From assembly GCF_016125955.1 (NCBI RefSeq), contig NZ_JADEVE010000388.1, forward strand, positions 1 through 64,000: a DNA stretch of 64,000 bases, written 5' to 3'. A model generated the notes under the pieces. It was given only the letters and a program-made list of their open reading frames with translations, was not told the DNA's origin and searched no databases. Positions within the stretch are counted from its first letter, which is position 1; every line of letters starts with the position of its first letter. The stretch is from Acetomicrobium sp. S15 = DSM 107314. Lineage in GTDB: Bacteria > Synergistota > Synergistia > Synergistales > Thermosynergistaceae. Of this stretch, positions 54,814 through 62,603 are shown piece by piece. The translations under genes were made by a program, and so were the position numbers.

Positions 54814-55492
54814 TGCGCATTATAAAGACGAATTGCCCGAGATATGCGTGCTTTTGGTCGCGGGCGGACGCAAGCCGCACAAATCTTGGTTGCAAGAGGC
54901 AGCGAAGGGGCGCCGCGTTTGGGCTGTGGACAGGGGAGTGGAATCGTGCATGCGAGCTGAGGTTTTGCCCGAACTGGTGATAGGCGACAGCGATAGCGGG
55001 AGTCCACAGGCGTGGGAGTGGGCTCGCTCTGTGGGAGCCGAAGTTCATAAATTCCCACGGGATAAAGACTTTACAGATTTACAGTTAGCCCTTCGTCAGC
55101 TTGTCTCTTTGGGCCTTCCGGTGACGGCATTGCTGTGCGGCGGTTGGGGCATGCGCTTCGATCATGCCTGGGGAAACCTCTTTTCCCTCATTTGGGCGAG
55201 CAAACACGGCATCGAGCCCGGTTGTATCTGTGACGAGAAAGAAGTCCTGTTTTTTTTGCGGGATGGGGACCATGCGGAGTTGGAATTCGATGTCTTACCT
55301 AAAGCGATCTCGCTCCTTTCCTTGTCCACTGTGGCAGAAGGTGTTACTGCCGATGGTGTAAAATGGCCTCTAAAGGACAAAACGCTATTTTTGGATGAGC
55401 CTTATGCCGTTAGCAATGTCCCTCTGGGCAAAAAAGTTGCCTTTGGCGTGAAATCCGGTTGGCTCGGGGTATATTGCACCTGGGAAATATAA
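54785..55492 (+). CDS. Thiamine pyrophosphokinase
   Basis: A 235-residue enzyme that transfers pyrophosphate from ATP to thiamine. VLLVAGG near residue 22 and VWAVDRGVESCMRAEVLPELVIGDSDSG near 45-72 match the family, followed by KFPRDKDFTDLQLAL near 90-104 and GGWGMRFDHAWGN near 119-131. The C-terminal TPK_B1 domain carries the late GVKSG segment. The GTG start follows GAGGGGAGATAAGG and overlaps the ftsK 3' end by 29 bases. It converges on rpmB. Confidence 0.92.
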   Translation: MKRFSIPGIDAHYKDELPEICVLLVAGGRKPHKSWLQEAAKGRRVWAVDRGVESCMRAEVLPELVIGDSDSGSPQAWEWARSVGAEVHKFPRDKDFTDLQLALRQLVSLGLPVTALLCGGWGMRFDHAWGNLFSLIWASKHGIEPGCICDEKEVLFFLRDGDHAELEFDVLPKAISLLSLSTVAEGVTADGVKWPLKDKTLFLDEPYAVSNVPLGKKVAFGVKSGWLGVYCTWEI

Positions 55493-55499
55493 ACACAAA

Positions 55500-55531
55500 A
55501 AGGCGGGCCCCTCTAAGGGGTAACCCGCCTT
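55500..55531 (-). terminator. Terminator shared by rpmB and the thiamine pyrophosphokinase gene
   Basis: AAGGCGGG (55500-55507) pairs with CCCGCCTT (55524-55531), with an inner CCCCT/AGGGG stem. On the minus strand the stem is followed by TTTTGTGTTTA, a good T-tract. On the plus strand the T content is low. The rpmB stop codon (55513-55515) lies in the hairpin loop. Confidence 0.85.
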
Positions 55532-55710
55532 ACGAGGCCAGAGCGCAAACAGCGCGTGCAGACCCGCTTTGTTACTACGCTACCGTCACCTGCGATCGTT
55601 TTGACATTCTGTAAGTTCACCTGCCAGCGGCGGCGGGTGCGTTTGTTAGAGTGACTCACATTGTTGCCAGTGACTGGACCACGACCACATACCTCACAGC
55701 GGCGCGACAT
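55513..55710 (-). CDS. rpmB: 50S ribosomal protein L28
   Basis: A 65-residue L28 beginning [25 protein letters not shown], with conserved RRRWQVNLQ. CxxC pairs at the start and near residue 52 (CTRC) suggest the zinc-binding form. ATG 55710 is nine bases behind GGGAGG; the frame extends further upstream but without a ribosome site. Transcribed from its own promoter, divergent from xseB. Confidence 0.95.
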   Translation of the reverse strand: MSRRCEVCGRGPVTGNNVSHSNKRTRRRWQVNLQNVKTIAGDGSVVTKRVCTRCLRSGLVRRVTP

Positions 55711-55748
55711 ACTTCCATACCTCCCTATCTTATAGAACGAGCGGATGT

Positions 55749-55777
55749 ATTGTATCATGTGTCTGTGCCCATGGCAA
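55749..55777 (-). promoter_or_regulatory. Sigma-70-type promoter for rpmB
   Basis: On the minus strand TTGCCA (55777-55772) and TACAAT (55754-55749) are separated by 17 bases, 39 bases ahead of the rpmB start. Confidence 0.7.
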
Positions 55778-55800
55778 ACAGATATGGAAGGAGTTTTCAT

Positions 55801-56022
55801 ATGTCGTTTACTCAAGATATGGAAGAGTTACAGAAAATCGTTCGTCGTCTGGAGAGCGAAGCGATGCCGCTGGAAGATGCCTTGAGTCTTTTCGAAGAGG
55901 GCATAGCCCGCCTGCGAGCTTGTCAAGCCTTCCTAAAGGATGCTCGCCAACGGGTAACGCGACTGAGCAGCGAGACCCTTCAGGAAGAGGAGTGGAATCC
56001 GATAAGAGATGAGCAGAGATAG
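55801..56022 (+). CDS. xseB: Exodeoxyribonuclease VII small subunit
   Basis: A 73-residue helical protein with [36 protein letters not shown], the standard XseB pattern. It joins XseA to form the single-strand-specific nuclease. XseA is not encoded in this window. ATG 55801 follows GGAAGGAG by seven bases; the longer frame covers the rpmB promoter. It overlaps the next gene by 14 bases. Confidence 0.93.
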   Translation: MSFTQDMEELQKIVRRLESEAMPLEDALSLFEEGIARLRACQAFLKDARQRVTRLSSETLQEEEWNPIRDEQR

Positions 56023-56935
56023 TAAAAATATAGCTGAAATTGTCATATATATTGAAGACCAGATGGCTCGGCATAAGGCGCTCTTCGATAGACACTTAGA
56101 AGCGGTCTTGACCGAAGAAGATCTTACGCCTCACCGCCTGAGAGAGGCCATGAGCTATTCTCTGATGGCGGGTGGGAAGCGATTGCGGCCTGCATTGTGT
56201 ATGGCGGCGGCTGAGATCTTTGGCGCGAGCGCCGAGATGGTTTTGCCGATGGCCGTCTCCTTCGAAATGGTCCACACTGCCTCTCTGATCCACGACGACC
56301 TTCCTTGTATGGATAACGACGCAATGCGGCGGGGTCAGCCGACGAACCATGTGGTTTTCGGAGAGGCTATGGCCCTGCTCGCCGGAGATGCGTTGCTCGC
56401 CTGGGCATTCTCTCACTCCTTGAAAAAGCTCCCTGCTCTCGGCCATACCGCAGATGTCATATTGAAGGCCTTGAAGGAGTTCGCTGAGGCCGTGGGGCCG
56501 AGCGGCATATGCGGGGGACAAGTCTTGGACATGGGCATGGAAGAATATACGAAGAAAGAAGAGCTTGTGTGGAAGACAGCCCTCATGAAGACGGCTACCT
56601 TGATCCGCGCTTCGCTGACCACCGGCAGTATATTGGGCGGAGCCTCACCGGAGGCAGTGCAATGTTTATACAATTATGGGACACATCTTGGAATGGCCTT
56701 TCAAATCACAGACGATATATTGGATGTAACCGGAGACCTTAGGGAGCTCGGCAAGACTCCTGGCAAGGATGCAGAGCAGGGCAAGGCAACTTTTGTTTCT
56801 ACATACGGTGTGGATGGTGCCGTGAGGCTGGCATCGGAGGAGTCGCAAAAAGCGAAGGAGGCAATACTGTCCTTGGGCGAACGCGCCCGGTTCCTCAAAG
56901 ACCTACCCGATTATATTGTTAGGAGGACGCGATGA
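56009..56935 (+). CDS. ispA: Polyprenyl (farnesyl) diphosphate synthase
   Basis: A 308-residue trans-prenyltransferase. GGKRLRPALC lies near residues 52-61. The first aspartate-rich motif is LIHDDLPCMDND near 91-102, and the second is FQITDDILDVTGD near 232-244. The insertion pattern of the first motif fits bacterial farnesyl/geranylgeranyl synthases. It makes C15-C20 precursors for quinone, cell-wall carrier and tRNA modification. It sits in the classic xseB-ispA-tlyA-nadK-recN order, but without dxs. Confidence 0.93.
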   Translation: MSRDSKNIAEIVIYIEDQMARHKALFDRHLEAVLTEEDLTPHRLREAMSYSLMAGGKRLRPALCMAAAEIFGASAEMVLPMAVSFEMVHTASLIHDDLPCMDNDAMRRGQPTNHVVFGEAMALLAGDALLAWAFSHSLKKLPALGHTADVILKALKEFAEAVGPSGICGGQVLDMGMEEYTKKEELVWKTALMKTATLIRASLTTGSILGGASPEAVQCLYNYGTHLGMAFQITDDILDVTGDLRELGKTPGKDAEQGKATFVSTYGVDGAVRLASEESQKAKEAILSLGERARFLKDLPDYIVRRTR

Positions 56936-57750
56936 CCTCGGCGATGGCCCTTAAGGAGCGCGCCGACAAGCTTATGGTTGATAAGGGATTAGCAGAGACC
57001 CGTAGCAAGGCCCAAGCCTTGATAATGGAAGGCCATGTCTTCGTCGATGGGAAGCCTATAGATAAGGCCGGGATGCTTATTCCGGTTACGGCTGCCGTCG
57101 AGGTCGTGAAGAGAGAACCATGGGTGAGCAGGGGGGCACACAAGCTGCTCCATGCCCTGAAGGTCTTTTCGGCATCGCCTCGAGGGAAGGTATGCGCCGA
57201 TATAGGTGCCTCTACCGGCGGTTTTACACAGGTGCTCTTAGCTATGGGAGCGCAAAGGGTTTACGCTGTAGACGTCGGGTACGGACAATTGGCTTGGTCT
57301 TTGAGGAAAGATCCTCGCGTGATCGCTATGGAACGGACGAACGCTCGATATCTCAAGAGGGATGACTTCGCCGAGGCTGTCACGTTTATTACCGTTGACG
57401 CTTCGTTCATATCTCTTCGCCTGCTCATCTCGCCTTTGGCAGATATTTTGCCCGATGACGGCGAGATGGTCGCCCTGGTCAAGCCGCAGTTTGAGGCGGG
57501 GCGCGAGAGGGTGGGCAAGGGTGGCGTCGTGAGGGATGCCGAGACGCACGCCCAAGTGCTTCGCGAGCTCGGCGATTTTATCAACACGAAGACGCAACTC
57601 GCCTTGATCGATGCGACCTTCTCCCCCATCAAGGGGCCTAAAGGGAATGTCGAATTCTTTTTCTTCCTAAAAAAAGGAGGCAGACCAGCACCTTTAGACT
57701 TAGATGCTGTAGTTGTAAAAGCTGTAGAGGCTTTATCTTCAACGAGGTGA
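56932..57750 (+). CDS. tlyA: TlyA-family rRNA 2'-O-methyltransferase
   Basis: A 272-residue protein. Residues about 8-70 form an S4 RNA-binding domain (RADKLMVDKGLAETRSKAQALI). About 80-260 form an FtsJ-like methyltransferase domain with VSRGAHKLLHAL, ADIGASTGGFTQVLL (AdoMet motif), VKPQFEAGRE and KGPKGNVEFF. TlyA methylates 16S/23S rRNA and was once named hemolysin. The start overlaps the ispA stop (ATGA). Confidence 0.94.
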   Translation: MTSAMALKERADKLMVDKGLAETRSKAQALIMEGHVFVDGKPIDKAGMLIPVTAAVEVVKREPWVSRGAHKLLHALKVFSASPRGKVCADIGASTGGFTQVLLAMGAQRVYAVDVGYGQLAWSLRKDPRVIAMERTNARYLKRDDFAEAVTFITVDASFISLRLLISPLADILPDDGEMVALVKPQFEAGRERVGKGGVVRDAETHAQVLRELGDFINTKTQLALIDATFSPIKGPKGNVEFFFFLKKGGRPAPLDLDAVVVKAVEALSSTR

Positions 57751-57754
57751 AAAG

Positions 57755-58630
57755 ATGCATTACATCGGGTTGGTCTTGAACACACAAAAACCTATGGCCC
57801 TCGAAGTTGCGCGCAGGTTACTGTCGTGGGCGCCCAAAGCCGATGTCGCTTTCCTTGCGCCATCTCATGAGTCGAGCGTCCTCGGCATTTCCGAGGTCTC
57901 TGAGGATGAATGGAGAAATCTCGTGAAGTTCGCTGTTGTAATAGGAGGAGATGGCACGTTCCTTCGCGCCGCGCGTTACGTCTTGGAATGGGGTATCCCG
58001 CTATACGGCATAAATGCGGGAAGGCTGGGATTTTTGGCCTCTGGAGATCCCGATGAGGCCGAAAGGGACATCGTCAGTATTTTGCAGGAGAAAGCAAGCG
58101 TAGAGGAACGACATACAGTCAGGGGCACGATTATCCGCGGCGACCGCGTGGTCCACGAACTTTACGCGTTGAACGACCTCGTGGTGACAAAAGGGGCCTT
58201 CGCGAGGCTCATCTTTTTGGAGATTGAAGTCAACGGCCATTTATTGAGCTTCATGCCGGCTGATGGCCTCATACTCTCCTCTCCGACAGGCTCTACGGCT
58301 TACGCCTTGTCGGCCGGCGGTCCGATTGTGCCGCCTCATCTGTCGACGATGGTCTTAGCCCCAATCTGTGCTCATACGCTTTATGCTCGCCCCGTCGTGG
58401 TGGGGGAGCACGATGTTGTGACTATAACACCCAAGGGCGACCATAGGGAGATATTCCTCACCCAGGATGGCCAACTTGGCTACGAACTGTTGCCCGGCGA
58501 CAGGGTGGAGGTGTCTATATCGCCCGATAAATATGTCAGAATTTTGACATTGCCTGAGAGGGATTATTATTACCTGCTTCGCCATAAATTTCAATGGGGG
58601 CAGAGCTATTCCGAAGGCTCTGAAGAGTGA
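57755..58630 (+). CDS. nadK: NAD kinase
   Basis: A 291-residue kinase that makes NADP. VVIGGDGTFLRAAR near residues 62-75 is the catalytic GGDGT motif. It is followed by YGINAGRLGFLASG near 89-102, LNDLVVTKG, the late SPTGSTAYALSAGGPIV and a diverged C-terminus. It lies four bases after tlyA and three before recN. Confidence 0.95.
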   Translation: MHYIGLVLNTQKPMALEVARRLLSWAPKADVAFLAPSHESSVLGISEVSEDEWRNLVKFAVVIGGDGTFLRAARYVLEWGIPLYGINAGRLGFLASGDPDEAERDIVSILQEKASVEERHTVRGTIIRGDRVVHELYALNDLVVTKGAFARLIFLEIEVNGHLLSFMPADGLILSSPTGSTAYALSAGGPIVPPHLSTMVLAPICAHTLYARPVVVGEHDVVTITPKGDHREIFLTQDGQLGYELLPGDRVEVSISPDKYVRILTLPERDYYYLLRHKFQWGQSYSEGSEE

Positions 58631-58633
58631 GAC

Positions 58634-60343
58634 ATGACACTCGAGGAGTTATATGTAAAAGACATCGGCGGCATAAGGAGCGCGGCAATAGGGATAAGTG
58701 GGCGCTTCACGGTCATCACCGGAGAGAGCGGCTCCGGCAAGAGTAGTCTCATAAGAGCCCTTGAGCTCATCGCTGGAAGGCGGGCCCAAAGCTCGGCAGT
58801 GAGGGGCGGGGAAGAGGCAGGCGAAGCGCTTGCCCTTTTTACTGCCAGCAGGATGCCTGCTCTTCCTGAGGAGCTTCAACCTCAGGATAACAGCTGGACG
58901 GTCCGTAGAACTGTATCCAGGAGTGGAGGAAGTAAATCGTATATACAGGAAAAACCCGTCCCCTTAAGCCTTCTCGCTGCAGCTATGGCGCCGTGCATGG
59001 CCATTCAGAGCCAATTCGCGCAACTTGAGCTACTCTCTGCCGATAAACAGATGGATATAGTCGATGGGTGCGGAGGTCAGGAATTGTTGGAGTTACGCGA
59101 TTCCCTGAGGCGTGCTTTCGAGAGGGCGATAGAGATCGAAAGGGAGCTGGTAGTCTTAAGGCGCTGGAGGAAGGAAGCGGAGGAGAGACTCCAGGGGATG
59201 GCTCCCGTTATCGATATGGCCATGCCGCTCGGGCTTTATCCTTCTTGCGAGGAGGAGTGGGAGAGAGAGCTCACCTCTCTCGAGGAACGCATCGGGCGCT
59301 GCGAGCGATTGGAGCGCATTTTGAATCGTTTTTGCGGCGGCAAAGGAGGAGGCGGCTTAGTGGAAGAAGTAGAAAGCGCATGCCTCGAGCTCTGCTCTCT
59401 CATAGATCCGTCGAAGGACGGAGAACCCTCACGCCTTGCAGATTCTGCCGTCGATTGTCTGCAAAGGTTGTCGCGGTTGGGGCGAGAAGCGGCGTCGAAG
59501 GAAAGCCTTTCAGAGCTCGAAGAGGAACGCGAAAGGCTTGAAGCCAAGCTCGGCCGCCTTAAGAAATGCATGCGTATGGCCAAGGCAGAAAGTGCTGATG
59601 AGCTTATAGAACGCTGTGCTGAGGCCGAGCGGGAAATGAAAATGCTGGTCGAGACCAGGGGAAAATCGTCAGAGATGCAGGGACTCTTGACGGGGGAAAA
59701 AAAGAGGGTCAAAGAGCTAGCCATGAGCTTGAGATCGATGCGCATCTCATCGGCTAAACGCCTCGAGGAGAGGGTCAACGCGGTGCTCGCCGAGCTCGGC
59801 ATGGAAGGGTTCAGGATTATAGTGCAGATAAACGAACGGGATAAGGTTCGCTCCACCGGAGCCGAAGATGTCAATTTCCTGCTTGCCGTAAACGGTGAGA
59901 CGACAGGGCCGGTCAGCAAGTGCGCCTCCGGTGGCGAACTGAGTCGCCTGCTTTTGGCCTTAGAGATTGCGCTTCCCGATGATCAGCTTCCCTCGATCCT
60001 CGTTTTCGACGAGGTCGAAGCCGGGCTGGGAGGCAGAGCTGCCTTGCTCGCCGGCTACAAGCTCAAAGAGCTCTCGAGGCGATGTCAGGTGATCCTCGTC
60101 ACTCACGAAGCCACTATTGCCTCTATGGCGGATCAGCACATAGTTGTGCAAAAAGACCGCGATGAATCTGTCATAAAAGAGGTACACGGCGATCAGAGGA
60201 TCAGAGAGATAGCGCGTATGCTATCTGGCGACTACGAATCCGAAGAAGCCTTGGCACATGCTGAACAGTTGCTTCGGATGGCCTATCCCGCTGGGACCGG
60301 CGCCGTCTTTTGGCTTGGGGAAAACTATATATCGGAGACTTGA
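58634..60343 (+). CDS. recN: DNA repair protein RecN
   Basis: A 569-residue SMC-like protein. Walker A GESGSGKSSLIRALELIAG is near residues 29-47. A coiled coil runs from about 165 to 390. The ABC signature CASGGELSRLLLALE is near 430-444, and Walker B ILVFDEVEAGLGG near 456-468, then a late VTHEATIASMAD. It acts in double-strand-break repair. It follows nadK; the argR gene often found between them is absent. Confidence 0.94.
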   Translation: MTLEELYVKDIGGIRSAAIGISGRFTVITGESGSGKSSLIRALELIAGRRAQSSAVRGGEEAGEALALFTASRMPALPEELQPQDNSWTVRRTVSRSGGSKSYIQEKPVPLSLLAAAMAPCMAIQSQFAQLELLSADKQMDIVDGCGGQELLELRDSLRRAFERAIEIERELVVLRRWRKEAEERLQGMAPVIDMAMPLGLYPSCEEEWERELTSLEERIGRCERLERILNRFCGGKGGGGLVEEVESACLELCSLIDPSKDGEPSRLADSAVDCLQRLSRLGREAASKESLSELEEERERLEAKLGRLKKCMRMAKAESADELIERCAEAEREMKMLVETRGKSSEMQGLLTGEKKRVKELAMSLRSMRISSAKRLEERVNAVLAELGMEGFRIIVQINERDKVRSTGAEDVNFLLAVNGETTGPVSKCASGGELSRLLLALEIALPDDQLPSILVFDEVEAGLGGRAALLAGYKLKELSRRCQVILVTHEATIASMADQHIVVQKDRDESVIKEVHGDQRIREIARMLSGDYESEEALAHAEQLLRMAYPAGTGAVFWLGENYISET

Positions 60344-60351
60344 ATGTCAGG

Positions 60352-60906
60352 ATGAAGGAAAAATATTGGCATATGGGAGAAAGGATTCGCAAAGAGCGGC
60401 TCAAGTACGGTTTGAGCTTGAGCGATATGGCGTCCAAAATCGGCGTCTCTCCTTCGTTCTTGAGTCTTTTGGAAAACGGCAAAGCTGTACCCTCTCTTAA
60501 GGTCTTGGACAAGATATCCTCTTTTTTTTCTATGCCTTTGGCGGAGCTTTTGGCAGAGGAAGAAGAGCAGGAAGTCTTTTACTTTCCCAAGGGGCGGCAG
60601 ATAGAAGCCCCTTGCGATTTTGGCATCACATCTCGTTTTCTATTGCCCAAGGATCGCGTCTTTTTCATCGAGCCGTGCCTCTTAAACCTCGCCCCGGGCT
60701 CAAGAGATAGGGAGTTTCGCGAACGCAACGGCTTGGAGTTTGCCCATGTCCTCAAAGGGAAAGTGGAGTTTCAGTTTGTGGGGCAGAAGCCTGTCGTGTG
60801 TGGCGAAGGTGATTCTATATTGTATAGAGCTAACCTTTTGCATAGGCTTGCCAACCCCTCCGATCTTTCCGCTTTGGTGTTATTGGTGAACGTACCGTCG
60901 GCTTGA
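60352..60906 (+). CDS. XRE-family regulator with C-terminal cupin domain
   Basis: A 184-residue regulator. The helix-turn-helix spans residues about 8-62 (RIRKERLKYGLSLSDMASKIGVSPSFLSLLENG). A cupin fold spans about 105-182, with FAHVLKGKVEFQF and a late HRLAN. This class senses small ligands and often controls amino-acid, polyamine or redox genes. The ATG at 60352 lacks a clear ribosome site; ATG 60373 would still keep the full HTH. It begins just after recN and probably depends on its transcript. Target unknown. Confidence 0.87.
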   Translation: MKEKYWHMGERIRKERLKYGLSLSDMASKIGVSPSFLSLLENGKAVPSLKVLDKISSFFSMPLAELLAEEEEQEVFYFPKGRQIEAPCDFGITSRFLLPKDRVFFIEPCLLNLAPGSRDREFRERNGLEFAHVLKGKVEFQFVGQKPVVCGEGDSILYRANLLHRLANPSDLSALVLLVNVPSA

Positions 60907-61078
60907 TCGTCGAGCGGTGTGTGCTCTCGACGCTGTTAACATCAAACTGCGATCGTGATATGATTTCCCTTCGGGTTTGTCGGATGTGTCGAGGCCTATG
61001 TTTTTGCACGATGTCGAATTAGCTTAGATGAAGAGATGTGCATATGAGCGAAAACGAAGACGGGGAGGCGGTGAGATT

Positions 61079-61642
61079 ATGTTGTCTGTCGAGGAAGCGA
61101 TCGAACTGTGGAAGTTCTGCGTCCCGGCTCTGTCGATCATTACAGGGAAGGCGGAAGACCCTTATTTCAAAAAGGCCGTGCTCCCTTCTGTGGGCGAGGT
61201 GCACCATTGGTCGCTCTTCTATTCCGTCGCCAAGCCGGTCGATGTCGCCGCTTCAGTCTTCAGACTTGGAGACGGGTTGCGCGTTCAATTAACATTCTCG
61301 GCGAAGGTCGCCGTTCCGTGCAGCAGATGTTTGGAAGAAACTTCCCTTGCAATTCAGGCCCAATTCAGCTATCTTTATCTTCTTCGAAGCGAGAAGATCT
61401 CGAACGAGGAAGACTTTCAGGTTCTGTTGGATTCGGATTGGTGGCCTGAGTCGCTTGACCTAGCCCCACAGGTATGGGAGTCTTTTATCCTCTCTCTGCC
61501 TCCGAAGGTTTTATGTTCGCCCGACTGCAAGGGGTTGTGCCCTAACTGCGGACAGAACCTCAACGTCGGGACATGTTCCTGTAAAGAGGAAGAGGGGGAT
61601 CCGAGGCTTGCTGCGCTCAAGCTTTACAAGGAGATGTTTTAA
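61079..61642 (+). CDS. YceD/DUF177 family protein
   Basis: A 187-residue protein of the YceD group that precedes rpmF in most bacteria. It has VPCSRCLEETSLAIQAQF near residues 78-95, and a late DCKGLCPNCGQNLNVGTCSC with four or more cysteines that could bind zinc. The family has been linked to 23S rRNA levels. ATG 61079 follows GGGAGGCGG; a longer frame upstream is unsupported. The 172 bases before it contain no recognised feature. Confidence 0.88.
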   Translation: MLSVEEAIELWKFCVPALSIITGKAEDPYFKKAVLPSVGEVHHWSLFYSVAKPVDVAASVFRLGDGLRVQLTFSAKVAVPCSRCLEETSLAIQAQFSYLYLLRSEKISNEEDFQVLLDSDWWPESLDLAPQVWESFILSLPPKVLCSPDCKGLCPNCGQNLNVGTCSCKEEEGDPRLAALKLYKEMF

Positions 61643-61669
61643 TCTTAAAAGGAATAGGAGGAATGGAAA

Positions 61670-61867
61670 GTGGCTCTCCCCAAGAGACATGTCTCTCACT
61701 CAAAGACGCACAGCCGTAAGGCTCAATGGCTTAGGGCTGTGAAGGCTCCGGCCGTTACGACTTGCACGCATTGCGGAGAGGTGATCCAATCGTATCAGGC
61801 TTGTCCTTCCTGCGGATACTATCGCGGCAGGAAAGTCCTCCCGAAGGCGGAAGAAGGAGAAGAATAG
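61670..61867 (+). CDS. rpmF: 50S ribosomal protein L32
   Basis: A 65-residue L32 with ALPKRHVSHSKTHSRKAQW at the start and two CxxC pairs (CTHC and CPSC) for zinc. It starts with GTG behind AGGAGG. It is followed by a terminator, after which the lipid genes begin. Confidence 0.96.
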   Translation: MALPKRHVSHSKTHSRKAQWLRAVKAPAVTTCTHCGEVIQSYQACPSCGYYRGRKVLPKAEEGEE

Positions 61868-61878
61868 GTATGGATCTG

Positions 61879-61907
61879 GGGGCAGGGGTTTTCCCGTGCC
61901 CCTTTTT
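61879..61907 (+). terminator. Rho-independent terminator after rpmF
   Basis: GGGGCA (61879-61884) pairs with TGCCCC (61897-61902), with an inner GGG/CCC, followed by five Ts at 61903-61907. Confidence 0.85.
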
Positions 61908-61964
61908 CTTCGGTGGGTTGACCTAAGTCCCTCTTTGGCATATACTCTCAATCATAGTTGCTGA

Positions 61965-61981
61965 TATGACCAGGTTATAAT
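61965..61981 (+). promoter_or_regulatory. Candidate FapR operator overlapping a TATAAT box
   Basis: TATGACCAGGTTATA (61965-61979) is a near-palindrome with one mismatch. It resembles known FapR boxes with their central ACCNNGT core. TATAAT lies at 61976-61981, so a bound repressor would cover the -10. The -35 is not clear. Autoregulation of the fapR-plsX-fabH unit is inferred. Confidence 0.45.
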
Positions 61982-62047
61982 AACTGGAGATGACGGAGGT
62001 GTCTAAAGGCGCGAAGAGAGACGCGGGAAACCAGACATAACGAGCTT

Positions 62048-62578
62048 TTGCGCCTCTTGGAGGAAAATCCGCTATTGAGGGACGAAGACCTGGCCCAAAG
62101 GTTGAGCGTCAGCGTCAGCACCATACGTTTGGACAGGGCGCTCCTTGGGGTGCCTGAGTTGCGCGAGCGTATGCGGAAAGCAATAGAACAAGCGAGGAGC
62201 AGGTTGCGCTCGTTGAAACATGAAGAAGTGATGGGAGAACTATTGGCGCTCGAACCCAACGCATGGGCCATTTCGGTTATGGTCCCTACAAAAGAAATGG
62301 CCTTTCGACATACAGATATGGTAGCCGACCATCACATTTACTCTCAGGCCAGTTCACTTGCTGTCGCCGTTGTAGAGGCAGATCTTGTTGTGACTGGCGC
62401 AGCGCGCGTCCGTTTTAGGGCTCCTGTGCGAATAGGCGAAAAACTCGTAGCCAGGGCTAAGGTCGGCACTCACAAGAGGAACAGCTATATTGTAAGCGTG
62501 AGGAGCAAGGTTGACGAGCGCGAAGTTTTTGTGGGCAAGTTCATCGTGGTAGTGCTGGACGGAGAGAAAAGCGCCTAA
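62048..62578 (+). CDS. fapR: FapR-like fatty-acid/phospholipid synthesis regulator, start region frame-disrupted
   Basis: The 176-residue frame has a FapR-type helix-turn-helix (LLRDEDLAQRLSVSVSTIRLDR) and a hotdog ligand domain (DMVADHHIYSQASSLAVAVVEAD) that binds malonyl-CoA in Bacillus. The position before plsX and fabH supports the call. The only in-frame start is a TTG at 62048 without a ribosome site. A well-placed GTG at 61999 (GGAG nine bases ahead) opens a frame that, if one base at about 62004-62007 is skipped, continues as SKARRETRETRHNELLRLLEENP, a normal FapR N-terminus. Either a sequencing or assembly indel, a mutation, or recoding is possible. Confidence 0.82.
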   Translation: MRLLEENPLLRDEDLAQRLSVSVSTIRLDRALLGVPELRERMRKAIEQARSRLRSLKHEEVMGELLALEPNAWAISVMVPTKEMAFRHTDMVADHHIYSQASSLAVAVVEADLVVTGAARVRFRAPVRIGEKLVARAKVGTHKRNSYIVSVRSKVDEREVFVGKFIVVVLDGEKSA

Positions 62579-62603
62579 AAAGCGCAGAGTGGGGAGGATA
62601 GTT

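Noticed and set aside
59236-59919. Serine-rich open frame opposite recN
   Set aside because: Its composition mirrors the coiled-coil codons of recN on the other strand.
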